64,000 bases of DNA, taken from assembly GCA_964059195.1 (NCBI GenBank), contig CAXKWD010000006.1, positions 179,054,825 through 179,118,824 of the forward strand, written 5' to 3'. The position numbers were made by a program, and so were the translations under genes. Below the pieces are notes generated by a model. It was not told the origin of the DNA. It worked only from the letters and a program-made list of their open reading frames with translations, and did not search any database. The DNA comes from Ectobius pallidus. Its lineage: Eukaryota > Arthropoda > Insecta > Blattodea > Ectobiidae. Positions 37,801 through 52,800 of this stretch are shown piece after piece (the first letter of the stretch is position 1; each line of letters opens with the position of its first letter).

Positions 37801-40800
37801 GCACGCCTATATGTGTCAGTGTATAGTGTCACAATGTCAGTTCCCTGTTCTCTGCTTTGAGCTGCCATCTGTAGCTAAATATTTCAGGCAATGTATTGCA
37901 TTATACAAACTGTTGTATTGTAACGACAAGAAATACGTGTTTGCACAGTTGGCAGTGAAAGGGTTAAGAATGGATGCTTAACCTCAGAATTGATCTCAAA
38001 CATCTACTAAACGACCAGTTGTTGTAGAAATGTTTTGCGCAGGGATTATTAGTAACATTTTCTCCTGCTTGTGTTGATTTCCAGTTGAGAATCTGGAGCA
38101 CTGCGACTTCATAGCGCTGCGCAACATGCTGATCCGCACACACCTCCAAGATCTCAAAGACGTGACAAACAACGTGCATTATGAGAACTACAGGTGTCGG
38201 AAGTTGGCTGGCCTCGGCACAGACGGGAAACCAACTCGCATTTCAAATAAGTAAGTAAATGCCATGGCCAAGGTCTGAAGTCCGGCCCGCTATTTAGAAA
38301 ATGTCATGCTTATTATCATGGAGATCCATAGGGTTCTGGGAGGTTCAGGCTTTGTCACAGGAAGGTGGTAAGGTTGTCAGCCATATGCACTCCCAGGAAT
38401 ACTCCTGGTACTCGTTTCTGTAAGAGGCCAGGGCCGTGGTGCCACACCATATGGATTAGGCCAATGGAAAAATCACACCGACCTTTATCGAGAATTGAAC
38501 CCATGCCTTAATCACTGTGCCACAGCATACCCCACATAAAGAAGACCCGCCTACAAGAAATAGCACAAAAACCTTACAGAGCTTCCAGATAACTATATTT
38601 CCATTAGGAGCTAACAAGGTGTCATGTCAGAACCCACCCTCAAATTTTGCATATCGATGGGTCTTCATTACAGATAGACACGTGCAATAAATTAGCTGAT
38701 CATACGAACTGTGAATGGGTGAAATCGTGTTCATACTGTCCCATAAGGAATCAACAACAGGCACTTGTACAGCTCGCTTGAGTAGCCTGCATGCTGCGGA
38801 ACATGAGCAGCAGCGGGTGCCAGGGTGTGAGGCAGAGGAAGAAGCTGTGTCGTTACTCGTTGAATATGATCGTTCAATTTTAGTTAATCACTACTTACCA
38901 TTTCCAAATTTTGAAACTATTTAATTTGTAAAGACGTTGGTTGGTTGGTTATGATTGTGTATGTGTGATATAGACCAGAAGTGTGTCCGCTCAATTTACG
39001 TGATTACAGCAAATATTTTTCACCATACACAACACAAATGCTTCAAACAATCTGTTCTCAATGTTGACATTTCTTCTGCAGACAAAACTCTTTAGGTTTT
39101 AAGAACTTGGCCTAATGTATTGCACTCGTCAATAGTCCAAAGTAAAATAGTAATAATAATATTAATTTAACCAATTTAATCAGGACATGAAATTCATTTT
39201 GCTAATCCTAAACAAATGTATATATCAGAGGAGGGCATTAATCGTTATTATAATATTATTCGTCTCTTAGTGCTAAGGAAAGGGAGAGACAAGACAAAGT
39301 AAGGCCTACTTGGAAAGCGGGAACAGTGCTGGCCACCGACTCACGGTACGTAGCGGAGGCTTCACTATTCCCTCCCACCAACAGCTGTGTGAGGCTACTC
39401 AATGTTTCGAATTTGCAAAATTTACAATGAATTTTCACCCGCTTAAAGTTTATTTGAGCAGCTAATTTTTTGCAAGTGTATATCTGAGGGTAGGTTTCGA
39501 CATGACACCCTGTACGGATTCTTTTCATTTCCAACTGTTGAACGACAACGTACAGTTTCCAGAATGGTCTTCTTTCCCAGTTGCTTTGGCAACAGAGGGA
39601 GGCCACTTACAATTAATTTAACACTTAAATCATATTAGCAAAATCTGGAGCTTCGATAACTCATGAATAAAAGCAAAAATTAAAAATTCAGCTTTGAGAT
39701 GTCCATCTATGTTAAAAATTCATATTTCTGCTTGCTCTAGATTTGGCTGGGCATACATACCCTTCCTCTTATTTTGTAGATTAGAATAATCAACATTACA
39801 GTAAAAACCCCCAAAGTATTTTGAGCTCCCTGAATTTAAAAATACAATTTTCAGAAATTGTCTTGAGTGTTTGTCTAGCTCGAGAATGATAAGTTGTAGA
39901 TAAACAGGCACATTCTCGGGAAGTGATGCAAAGATTGATGTCAACTTTCTCTTTGCCAGTTGGTGCAATTTTCTTGAAAAGCCTGTAACAATTTTGTTAT
40001 ACTAAGAGCTAAAACTTTTATTCAAAACATTTCTTCAAAAATATTCTCTAATAAGCCTCCCACTCTGAATACGTGCTCTTTGCAATACGGCCTCTTATTC
40101 TATATCGGAATGTGAAGTGAGAAAGATGTATTGCCCATGCTTAGATTTTATGTATTTGTATATATTCCACAGTTGAATAGTATTAAGTGATGTGCAATGG
40201 CCGTGTGCACCATTCTCGTTGCTAACTGAGAGCTCGCTTGTTATTTTGTCAAAGGAAAACAAAAGTAAAAACAGATGCTTCAATATTGTTAGTCTGCTTT
40301 ATCTGATTCATTTGTTTATAACGTTACAGGAAAGTGAGTTACATCGTGTATAGTTACACTTGATAGTTATAGTTGATACGAATTCATCGATATATTTGCA
40401 AGAACAAAGTTCGAGAAAATTTATCTGATGAAACCCATAATCTCGAGTAGAATTTATTAAGACTATTCCATGAATATAATGTAACATATTTTGTATATAA
40501 TAATTGTATATAATATTGTGAGATCACGGCATACTAGATGAATGAACAGTCCATGAATTGATTCGAGTCCCAGTGCTAGCAATAGTGTGTCAGCATCAGA
40601 ATGCTATAAAAGCATACAAACTGACTTGCATTATTACATCACTGGCAGGATATGACATATTAACACTTTCCACACCGTGCCATTTTTCGCGTTATCATCC
40701 TTTGAACAGGGCGTTTTCTTCCGTTTTTGTGATTTAATTACTTAGCCATGAAGATTGGAACTTCCTCTTTCTAGAAATATTATTTAATTTATTTTTCTTC

Positions 40801-43800
40801 GGAAATAATTTTTTCCAGGTTTAGAGGGTTAAAAACCTATTCATTGCAAAAGTACTAACTAAGCTTACTGAAATAATACATAATATCTGGGGTGCGCGGG
40901 CAAAGAGAGTTAAGTCCACTTTCTTGTTACTGAGAATTAGAGTGACTCAACATGCTTTACCCTTCCAACATCGCCTTAGAGATAGTAAACCCATGAGGCA
41001 CACATCCATAACTACCATACGTTTTTGAATATGACTTACTGGACTTAACACAAATGTAGAGAACATTTTTATCTATAACTCTATGGACATATCTCAATTT
41101 TTTAGGATGGTGGACTTAACTCTCTTTGCCCGCACACACCGTATATAGAACGCTGACAACTTTTTGGTTGCATATTGTCCAGTAATTAACACCGTGTGAT
41201 ATTATTTGAAACTTTCTGGATTGCACAGTCCACCATCTCGACTCCCTTCTCACTTTTTGTCCAGTTTCCTTCTTTCCTTTGTCTGTACACATATCGTCTT
41301 CGTCAGTAGATACATCCTGATATTATCCAGAAGAACCAGAATAAACATTTTGATCAACAGGAGAAAAGCCTAAAAACCAGATTTCATCCGATCTGGATAT
41401 CTTCATGAACTCTAGCTTAGCTTGTTGTTGATGTTGTGGTAATCACAGTAGGCAGATATAAATTCGATAGAAAAGTCGATATAAATCGACAAAAGTGTAT
41501 GAAGCACATTCTGTTGGGAAGTTCATAAACTAAGCTTCATGTTTATCAGTTCAAAACCTGTATTACACCACGTATTCTCCCATGATTACTGAGCATGGGA
41601 ACGTGTGCAACATAAGAGGTATGGTCTTGGTTCATGCGGGAATAAAATGCGGAACGTATTGCGTACGGGCATGGTGTGGAAAGTGTTAATCATGCACGTT
41701 GATGCCTTACATGTCCAGTAACAAGCTGACGTTTTATCAGATTTAATTGCATCCTTGCGGCTAGTGGAAGCATATTATAAGATAAACGATTAGTCAGTAT
41801 CAATTATGTGGCTTATGAATGGAATAGTCATTTAAATTCCACTCTAGCATAGGGTTTAGTGTTATTAAAACTCTGTTTATAAGTGAAATGGGATTATTTC
41901 CGACTGTAACAAAGTTCATCTTTCACTGATGAGCCACACTGTTTCCTTCGACAGTTGAAATCTTTCCTCAGTTTTCTCTGTACATGTCAAAGAAATCCCT
42001 CTTTCCGTAATGATGTAAATTACGTTGGTCTCTATTAATTAAGTATGTAGGTACCGGTACATAATTTATTTTATTCCATCAAGATATCTAATCACGTCAG
42101 CATTTTTTTTGGGGGGGGGGGACATCGCCCTGATTAGTTCCAGATGATTGATGCATCAGAAACAAAGGATGAAGAGAGTAAAATTTGGACTTTACCGTGG
42201 TAATATTTTGATCGAAAATGGTGCACATGACTATAACGTTATAACAGCAGTTGTTATTACATTTCTTATTATAATGTTTGCATTGTGTCGGACTTCAGAC
42301 TTGTTCACACTACAGTATGTACAGGGTTTGTCAGAAAAGTAATGTCAGTGAGTTGATTAGAAGACATTTATTAATCCGATTGGTACAATACATTGAAAGG
42401 TTTCAAAATTGGCCCCTCCTGCATCGATACATAGCTTCTAGCAAGACTTCCAGGCATCGAAGGCATCACAGTATGCTTTTTCTGGACTGTCCTTTAGAGC
42501 CTTGGTGCAAGCCGCTTTTACTTTGTCCCGAAATGACGTCCTTTCATGGGAGTTTTCAAGCACAGGAACAAGTAGAAATTAGAATTTTTGGAAGGCTGTG
42601 AAGAGGTCAGCGATGAAGCACACGCTGGAAGGCCATTAACGACCACAACCCACTTCCTGGGCATTCCAAAGGTTCCCATGTCATTTCAGGACAATTGACA
42701 AAGTCAAAGAGGCTTGCATCAAGGTTCTAAAGGACTCCAGAAATGGCCTACCGTGATGCCTTTGATGCCTGAAAATCTCGCTGCAGGAGGGGCCTATTTT
42801 GAAACCTTTCATTGTATTGTACCAATCGGATTAATAAATGTCTTCTAATCAACTCACTGACATTACTTTTCAGACAAACCCTGTATATATATTTCTTCGT
42901 ATTAAATTTTTGAAAATGAGTTGTCATTGTAGTACGTTTATTTGCTAGGGATGAGAAAATTATAGTACACCCAGTATAGCATGAGAGGCATGTCCTGCCA
43001 CCTTATGAAGAACCCCAAGTATGCAGAGATTTAGACTAGCCAACCTTTTAAAATGCCTCGTTTGCTTCCCAAGACTGTAATGCAGTTTGATTTACAACTC
43101 TCCACTACCCACAGCTACTTGTCTTTTGTGACTCATCTTTTCTTGGTAAATAATAGTGTGTTTCACATGATGGCCAATCATGCGGGGTTTCTGCATCACG
43201 ACAGACACAGCTCTAACTCCCGAGTGAATCACACTGTATTTCTTCATAACTTATTTGCTTGTTTTTGTTATTTTCTTGTCCATGCCCCCAGGAGATGGGC
43301 AGCATACTAATAATGCAGATACCCGTATTTACCTGAATCTAAGCCACACCTGCCAGGTTGAAAGAATTAAAGTAATCACAAAATAAAATAAACATAACAT
43401 TAAAGTAACACATATCTTAGATGAAATAAGAAATAGACTTCCATTATGAAGTATCTCGGTACATATTTGGTTTTAAAAACGTTTAAACAATGCAAATAGT
43501 AGGAAATTTAATGATCTTTAACTTTTGTAATGAAATTTTTTAGGCTTTAACGGGTTGTTTAGGAGTTATAAGGAAAAAACTACAAAACCCAAAAATTTTG
43601 ATGTTTTTGGCTGACCTGAAGTTTGCACAAGGTTCTCGAAATTACACAATTATTAACTTTCAGACCTTCGCACCTGGTGACTAGACTATTACCGTGCCCT
43701 TCATATGCTTCCGAGCTGGCTTAGCCCACTCTCTCACTGGAGAAATGTCATTCCATTGTCTTTCAAGATTAGATAAGGCAGGAACCCACATAAACCTTTA

Positions 43801-46800
43801 ATTTTAGGTTTACAGTTACACGACTTTATGTACCACACAGAGATGACAGTAACTCAAATTTGAACATTTTTGGCTTAGCCCACTCTCTCACTGGATGCCA
43901 CAATTTATAATTCCGCTATTAAAAATCACAAAACACATAAAATGAACATGATTTGCTTACGTAGTCTTATGCATTAGAATCAGTGTATTTTCGATGTTGA
44001 AGAAATTAATATATTTATATTTTTGAAGGTAATCTATAGATGGCAATGCTTGGCACATTTTTACTGTTATTGCCTGTAAACTCTTGTAAATGACTTTCAA
44101 CTGCAGGCAGTTTGACTTAGATTCAGTTGCTGTGGATAATAGTTAGGCGTGTGTATGCAAAAATGGTTGTGTAATTATTTTGCTCCTTGTTGTCCAGCGT
44201 ATGCCCTCAAGGAGTGATGAACAGTTTTATGACTGTCTGGTAAGTCCGCCTTGGATGTTTTTCTCTTCAGATAGACGTAGGCTTTCTGTGTCTTCAAACA
44301 AAAGAAGGACCATTTTTGTATGCCATGGCCTTTTCTTTTTATGTTGGATGTTGTGGAATTCTCAATCTCTCCTTCACTCCTTGTTTTGTGTGAGAATTAG
44401 TTTTCTATTTACTAGTTGGGTTTATGCACGATAAAATACAGTAAAACGTAACTAAAACACCACAAAACCCCCCACCCAACCCCGGGCAGCCAGCTTGATT
44501 ATGCGCACTGTTGTCTGTAAAGGGTTGCATTCCAAGCCCTTTTTACCAGGACAATGTACACTATGTCAAAACTGAACAAAACATACAACTGAAGTAGGGA
44601 AAGCAAGAAACATCTAATTTATGTAAATACTCTTGTTTTATAGGGAGACTTTCAACCATTTGACTTAAGGGAAGGAGATATTCTCTTGATAACTTGACTA
44701 GTCAGAATTAATTTCTGCATTCTCTCGAACTTTAAATACAGTGCACGCCGCTTATTGTGATCACTTCGGGGCGCAGCTAATCTGATAATATTAACTGATT
44801 GATAACAGAAGTCGAAGGAATTAAATGAAGGTAATTTATTCATGTATAGTACACTAGAAAAAAAAACTATTTATTCATAAGATAATATGTAACTGTGAAT
44901 CATTGAACCACTCGTAGGTTAATGCAGCAATAGACTGCAGGCAACTATTTTTTCAGTCAGTAACAGTTCTTAATTGTTTTTACTTTCCTTCAGAAGTCCA
45001 TTACCCAATACGAGTTATAAGCGTTTTTGGAAGTCTATACTGATCTGTGGTGAATACCACGTAGCAAAACAACTAACGCCTGTCCAAGTCTTTTCATTTT
45101 ACACTAGCAATCACTGCATGTCAAGACTGTTATCTTCATAAATTAAAAGCTGCAGCTTAACTGTGGGGTAAAACCTGTTTTATTGCTTAAAAGATAAAAT
45201 TAGGTAATGCCACGACCTTGAACTGGTCATCCTGTGAGCTGGAAACAGTATAACACAATACAGTTGAGGTAGAAACGAAACCCTTAAGAATGAAATTTTG
45301 AATGACTTACAGTACTTGGAAGTAAAGCCGCAAAAGGAAAATGTGATAACATAAACAAAATCATTGATCACAATAAACAGCGTTTTTTCAATGTATCAGT
45401 ATTAATCCGTACAGGACTTCATAAAAGTGATTACATTAAGCGGCATTCATTGTACACATATTGGGTTCTGCCTTAGTACACACCTAGGCCAATAGTATGG
45501 CTGTGTTTCTTGGTTTCCTCAGTGTGATCTTGTTTTGAAGTCTAAGTGTGCAAAATTTCATCAAGATTGGAATAAAACTGCAGATTTGTATGAAAGTAAA
45601 CAGACATTGATGTTTATGTTAATAGATTCCAAAATCAGCGTTGCTAGATATGACATTCAGTTTTGTAATGTTTGCTGTGAAATGTTAGGTAGGTAGATTT
45701 GTCAAGATTATTGAATCCCATTGAATACAGTTACCATAGCTACTGTAGCTCCGTGAAACTAAAAAGTAAAGTAAAGTGTTCCCTATGCAGGCCCAGAAGG
45801 TTCCAGGAGGTTGAGGCTCCCAGCCAGGATTGCTCCTGGTACTTATTTCTATTACAGGCTGAGTCAACCCCAGGGCCATTGTGCTACCAGAAGTATTAGG
45901 CCAATTGAAAAACTCCAATGAACTCATCGGGGATCGAACCCGTGACCTGCCGGTTTGTAGCGCAGCTCGTCAACTACTACGCTACAGCGTACCCCTCCAT
46001 GAAACTATTATCTATTCATTTTGAGAATGCAAGTGCACATAAACATTGCACTGGTATCATTCCGCCCTTAAAAGAATATGAATGGCCATGTGTTATGTCA
46101 GTCATCTACTTCCCGCAGATAACGAAACATTTTTAGTAGGCTGTGTCTCTTCCCATAATCTATCCACGAGGGCTTTCAGCTGCCTTTTACGTTAAAATCA
46201 AAGACATGTTTATTTGCTTATTTCGTTGTTAAAGCTGAAAATGAGTGCTACATGAATACTCTTATACAGAAGGTATGTTACTGTGAAATAATTAGGCCTC
46301 CTTACATTAATCAGAGTTCTCCGGCAGTGGCGTAACTCGAGAATCCGAACCATTTGACATCTGCTCCAATTTCATATTGGAACCAGCATCCGAACTGTCG
46401 CCTAAATTGATTACTAATTTGTCGACTGCAGTGTCACACACGCAATCAAAATCCCACTTCTTACTTCCGTCTGTCACTACAGTATAATATGCTTAATTTC
46501 GTTTTGCCATATTGATGAACCTTAGCTCGAAAGCACTTTTCACAAAGTCATGAAGGTTATCTAAAACACGGCATGGCGTTAGAACCTTTCTTGGAGGAGT
46601 TCTCACTACACTAGAGTCTGTGTACTTACTACGCACTTTCCAGATAGGCCTACTTCTGGTAGATAAAAAGGTGAAATCCGATGTCAATTTTACAATGTCC
46701 TCAATTGTAAATGTTGGATATTTAAAAAAAAAAATACATTTAACATTGTTTCCTTTTGTCCACTTCGCAAAGATTTACCTCTCTTATTTTTAATTATGCC

Positions 46801-49800
46801 ACTTGGACCTGGTTGAATTTCAGTCATTATGTATACTGCTTCTCGTCATCTGGGTTATCTATATTAATAAAAGGAAGTGTCTGTCTTCCTTCTGTCTGTC
46901 TGTCCGCGATGCCCAGCGAAATCTACTCAACGCAGAGATATGAAATTTTAAACATAGGTGGACTGAAGGGTCGGAAAATGCACCTCGAAGCCGGAATTTT
47001 AATATTCGCTTTCGTTTGTGAGTTATGAGTGAAAAACGGGCAAAAACTTGAATTTTTTGAGTTTTCGAAGCATCAGTTTTGGGTAATACATTTCATTGTC
47101 AAATCAATTATAGTTGGCTTTGGCTGATTTCATCATACCTGGTCGTGGTCGCATGCATGTTGTAAACTCACGCTAGTAGATTCATTTGTTTAGAATGTCA
47201 AGGCCCGTAGACATATTAAATTTTCAACCTACACGGAAGAGGGATAATCAATTTAGGCCTAAATATGGTCAAATATTGTTCGATTTGGACGAAACTCACT
47301 ATACAGGGGTTTTCTAGCCCAAGGAACTCAAATCTGAGGTCGCTTTTACCAGGCGATGCTATCTAATCGTGGTATCCACGTGATCCAGGTGTTAAAAAAT
47401 ATAAGGATTTAACTGTTACGCACTTAATTTTTAATTTTTGAAATAATTATCGCGGGCGAAGCCGCGGGCAAATGCTAGTAAATTATAAATCCCACTTTTT
47501 GCCATACAATGAAAAATTTGTAATTATATTAATCACAACAATGCCTCTTGCAGACTGAAGGGTTATATTACGAATGCCACGTTTTGCAAAATTTAATATG
47601 TTGATATTATTATCTTAATAATTTTCGTCACATATTATGACATTAGTGGGAAGCCAGGTATTCAATGCGGAAAGAAAGGAATGTTGGGTTCTTGTCTTTG
47701 TGGGGTGGTCTAAATGAAGGCTCTGGCCTCTAAACAACCTTGTTATGCTGTATTGAGGGTGAGAAGGTGTGTCTTATATGAGAAGTCAAAGGGAATCTTT
47801 ACGCAATGCCATCTGTACAATACAGATTCTAAGTTAGAAATTGTGCAGTGTATTATTCCCTTTGAAATTTCTTGTTTAGAATCACATTAAATGTTTTTCC
47901 TCCATTTAATTTCCATCTTAAAATCAAGGTGCATGTTATGATCTGGAGCGTCTTACAGTCCTAAAAGCGTGGTCTATTTTGTTAAAACTTAGATACACAA
48001 AAATAAGTACACACTTATTCTTCTCTGTGTTGTATTTTGGAAGATAGTAAATTCGTTTCCTTGGCTTGTATTGAAGGAGAGTGTGAGAACTTGTGCGCAT
48101 GTGCATGGCTTTACTTTGAGTTTCCGTAAAGGTGAAGTAATCTGCTCTCGAGTAACATTAAGAATTGAATGATTTGAATGAAAAAGTTCTCAGATGAAAG
48201 CAGGATCTGAGTATTCGCGATGTGAGATATGAGAACTTGAGTCGATTGCCGAGAAGTGAGAATTACTAAAACCCGACTCGATTGAGGACTGAAATTGTTA
48301 TTTGAATGTTTAGCTCCTACTGCACCAGTAGGAGCTGGTCTCATTGCACTGTTAGCTACTTCATAAGTTTGCTGTCTCATCTGCCCTGAACTGCTCTGTG
48401 TGCAAAACTTACACCGTGTTAATGAAGTTGACCAAAGTTATACAAACACTCGAGAACTCGTCCTCAGTTGATGCTTCTCCTAGCGTTAAATCATTCAATT
48501 ACTTTTTCTGTGATTCTTGATATCTCGAGAACTTGCATGTATGATTGTTGTAATCTTCTATTATCTACACAGTACACACACACAGGGGCGCCCATGTGAT
48601 ATTTTCTAGGGGGCAATATTTTTAATTATGTCGCTTTAACTTCTTAGGCCAGTTTGTAACAGTATATTAATAATATAATAAGTGCAAAAATTACATAGCC
48701 AGAAAATATTTTCAGGGTGGTCAAAAGTGATGGGGGGTGTTTGGGCATATGGAATACCCCTAAGAAAATTTTTTAAATATTGAACAAATGAAAATCTTAT
48801 TTTATGCTATTTTAGCACTGAAAAACTCGTTGGCAAATTTCTTCACCATACACTCATGCCAACGTAAACAAGAAATTGTTACCTAAGTTATAATACTTAT
48901 TACTATTTATAAGGAAAGTTATGGAAATAATAACCTACTCATTGTGTTATGAAAACAAAATAACTCTACATCATATTTGACACACCAACAAAACTTGTTT
49001 AATTTATTATTTTTTTTAAATACAAAAATAGAATTTTACTTCCCCCTTTCCTAATCCACTGTGGATTCTGTGTCCATGTTGATGATTTGGTAAAACTTCT
49101 GCATACTTTTTATGTCTCCACTGACTTTAAAATAATTGTCCTGAAAGAAAAACACCTGACTATAATTAGTAATATACACTTTTTCCTTTCCCTGGCCCCC
49201 CTGCCCCCAGTATGGGCGCCCATGCACACACAATTATTAGAGGTGCATTTATATTAAATAGTCTATCAATGGACAATCCATTGAGCCATCAGCGTTAAGT
49301 CAAAAGTTTAAAAATGTTGAGTGTTTTGTCAGAATGTGAGTGATGCATGGATATCTGAACTGTAAGCAAATAGCATGGAGCTAAGTTATATTTTAGTTTC
49401 AAGAGCTGTTGCTATCCTCTTCAGCAGTCTAGTTGTGCTGAGAATGAAAACAACAGCTCTTGAAACGCTTCACTGATATCTGGAAGAGAGTGTAATGGTA
49501 ACATTGTTCTTGTTGAAGGAATCCGTTGGCACAAATGGAAGAGGAGAAGCGAGACCACGAAGCCAAAATGAAGAAGATGGAGTCTGAGATGGAACAAGTG
49601 TTTGAGATGAAGGTTCGGGAGAAGAAGCAGAAACTCAAGGATTCAGAAGCTGATGTGAGTGTACTGAATTAATTTGCTAATTTGTTTTGTAATCATAAAT
49701 TGCAAAAAAATTGTTGTTTTCTTCCGAAACAAACGCACAGTAGCTATTTCCTGAAGCTTACACTGATTTATGCAACCTTAGAGATACCACACAACAGCGT

Positions 49801-52800
49801 TATAAAATGTTAGAATGGATGGTGTGATGATGGTGATAATAATAATAATAATGTTTTATTTTGCCTGGCAGAGTTAAGGTCATCAATCAGTTAAATACCA
49901 AATACATTAAAAGAATTCCTACAAAAAACAAATACAATAGATACCATACATAATAATACAAAATGCTAGCAATAAAATAATAATACAATTGATCTGCCTA
50001 TATTAAAACATAAGACAAAAATTCATCCAATAATATACAGAGAAAACAAAGTGAATTAAAAATTACATATAATTGGGTGTGTGTGTATAATTATAATATA
50101 ACATAATATACACTAAAATTGAAACCTAACACTAAGAAATTAACAAGTTCAAGCAATATAGGCTAAGTGACATAAAAATATTGTACAATATAAATTAACC
50201 TGGGCTGGATAGCGAGTCATTCATTCTAGTTAGCAGCGAGATACATGACTGACTAAGACCTAAAAACCTGTAGGCTTCGACTACCCCTGATGTCCGGCGG
50301 AAGCCAGTGAATGAGGCAGAGTACAGAGATGTTTGATGGCGTCGAATTGACAGTAGACTGTTATACTGAGATCATGTGTCGCAGTTATGTTGGGTGAAAG
50401 GAATGAAGGAATTTGTTTGTTGGTTTCCAGTTGCAACGTCGTCATGAGCAGATGAAGAAAGCTCTCGAGCAGCAGATCAAGGAGCTGGAGGAGAAGAGAC
50501 GAGCCTACGAGAAGGAGAAGCAAGCTTGGGAACAGGCCAACAACGTGACGTTGGAAGAGTTACGCAGGAGAAGCCTTGAGGCCAATTCCAAAGAGTAAGT
50601 ACTCTTGATATCGTCAGGTAAAATCGCTTGGTTCTAAAAGGGCCAATGTCAATTTCTTGCAAAAATGAGATCTATGCATTATTGAGCTCTTAGGCTAGTC
50701 TTTATCTTTCGTATACTAAAAGTGCCAATGTCTGATGCTATTAATAGACATAATGCAGACACCTTAGGGGCCAGTGTCTGAAGTTCTCAGCAAAAATGTT
50801 ACTTTTACAAAGGCTTCAAAGTCAGTTATCTCAAAATCAACTTTTATGACGTTGGCCCTTTTAGAACCAAGCCACAGATATAACAACTGTCCTATTCATA
50901 CGAAGCATACTTTTTGGTAACAGTTATAAGTGCAAAATTTTACAAAACAGCTTTGCTTGGCGTTACAGATGTTTCAAACATTAATATTAAACAAATACCA
51001 TGAACTTAGTACACTTTAACTTTAAAACATTGAACTTACACATTACTGTAAGTAAATACTCACGTCTTCCAGGTTGTATGAATTTGGATATGAGGTCATT
51101 GTCCTTAGGAATATATCAAATACATGAATTTTATTGGATTTCTCAAAGTCTGTAAATAAGCCCTACAGGACGAATATTGAGAAAAGGGTGTGAAATGTGG
51201 TCTAAAAGCGTACTTCTTAGTTTTTGCAATTTCTTTTTAATTCTTTTAGTAGCTTCCTCTTCTTTTACACTGTCTTGTGACTGCCAAGAAATTACAGATC
51301 GATTGCAGCAATGATTGGTATTAAACACATTCCATATTTTACTTTGCCGTGCTAGGGTGGCCCATATTATATAGTCAAAATTTCAAAATAAGTCTATATA
51401 TCTAGGCACCCCCTAGTTTTTTTTACTAGTAATAAAACAAGTATTCTGGCAAAATTTGGAGATGATATTCCAATTGGAAGACAGTGCTCAACAGCTTATT
51501 GTTTTAAGATTAAATTCCAAAAATCGGGATTTTGGAGGGTAGTTTAAATTAAGTACAACCAGTTGGGAATAAGCAAACTGTGTGTATTTCCTATTAGAAT
51601 ATTAATGAATAGTACAAAAATATTATATGTGAATGTATTATAAGAAATAAACATGGATTAATCCTTTGAAGATGATGGCTTCAAACTGTCGACAACTGCT
51701 TGTTTTGTCGTCTGGGTTGGAACCCACTTTCTATTAGCTTCTACTACTTGCAGGAGCAACTGCTTTTCTTCTTCATCATTTGTCAAAAGCTTATTGAACT
51801 CTTCAAATAATTTGACTCCATGCTCAGCTATGTCATTTACAACTTTGAGGTTTTGTACGATCTTTTCCCTTCTAATGTAATGTGGGTTGCTGCTCCATTC
51901 ATTCGGATGTGCGGTCAAAAACTTGCATTTATTTTCAACTTTGTAAACAACTGGAGTGATCTTTTTGAGGCAAAATCAGCCAAAACAGCTTTGTTAGTTA
52001 AAAGTGCTGAGTCTCCTCTTACCTTTCGGTCTGCAAGTTCACACTTCATCTTCTTGACAATTTCCGTCTTGTCCTCACTGGATACTTTCTTTGAGAATAA
52101 ACTCAAACCAACTAGTTCATCCGAAAGATACCACAGATGAGGTTTTAAGGCATTTTTCACGATCTCACTTATTTCAGGATCAATGTCTTGGTATTTTATC
52201 ATGTCATTCCACAGGGAAAGATCTGACCAAGTAGCATTTGTAATCCAGTATTTTACGTACACAAGAGCTCCAAATTTTGCAAAGCGTTCTAACTGAGATT
52301 TTTCCTTTTGTGTGGTTTTGAAACCATCTTCATCACGAAACAAATAAATTTTGATTCCATATAACAGCTTCGCCATCCAACGGGCATGTCGTACTGCACC
52401 TGGAGCTCTCCAATGAACCTTGACTGGAGTATTGCCAAGAGCAAGTAAAGAGAGCTCTATTAACTCCATATAGTCATCTCTGGGTTGGTTCTTGCTACCT
52501 AAGGCAGCTAATAAAACATTGACTGCAGAGAGTTTAAAATCTTCACTGCCAGGAATATCTCTCACAGGCTGATAATTGTCTTGGTTTATATAATGTCTTG
52601 AATCTTTTGAATAACGGTACATCAGGAGAACTGGAAGGTCCAAAGCAGAGAGTAAATACCTTACTCAGAACAATTTCTAAGATGTGGTGTCTGCATGCTA
52701 GCCATAATAATTCTTCTTCAACTTTGTGTTCCAGCAAAACACAAGCTCCATTTTTCAATCCTGTGTTAACTGAAGAGTGTCAAAACACATGCCCACTATC

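Noticed and set aside
45930..45998. Possible minus-strand tRNA gene with perfect B box
   Set aside because: Attached to a SINE body shared with 38300-38540; no closed cloverleaf seen.
46325..46345. CAGTGGCGTAACTCGAGAA as a MITE
   Set aside because: Only one end is visible; without an inverted partner or target duplication it cannot be called.
51820..52140. 106-codon plus-strand open frame within the 6-bp-TSD element
   Set aside because: Antisense to the clearly more protein-like minus-strand transposase text.
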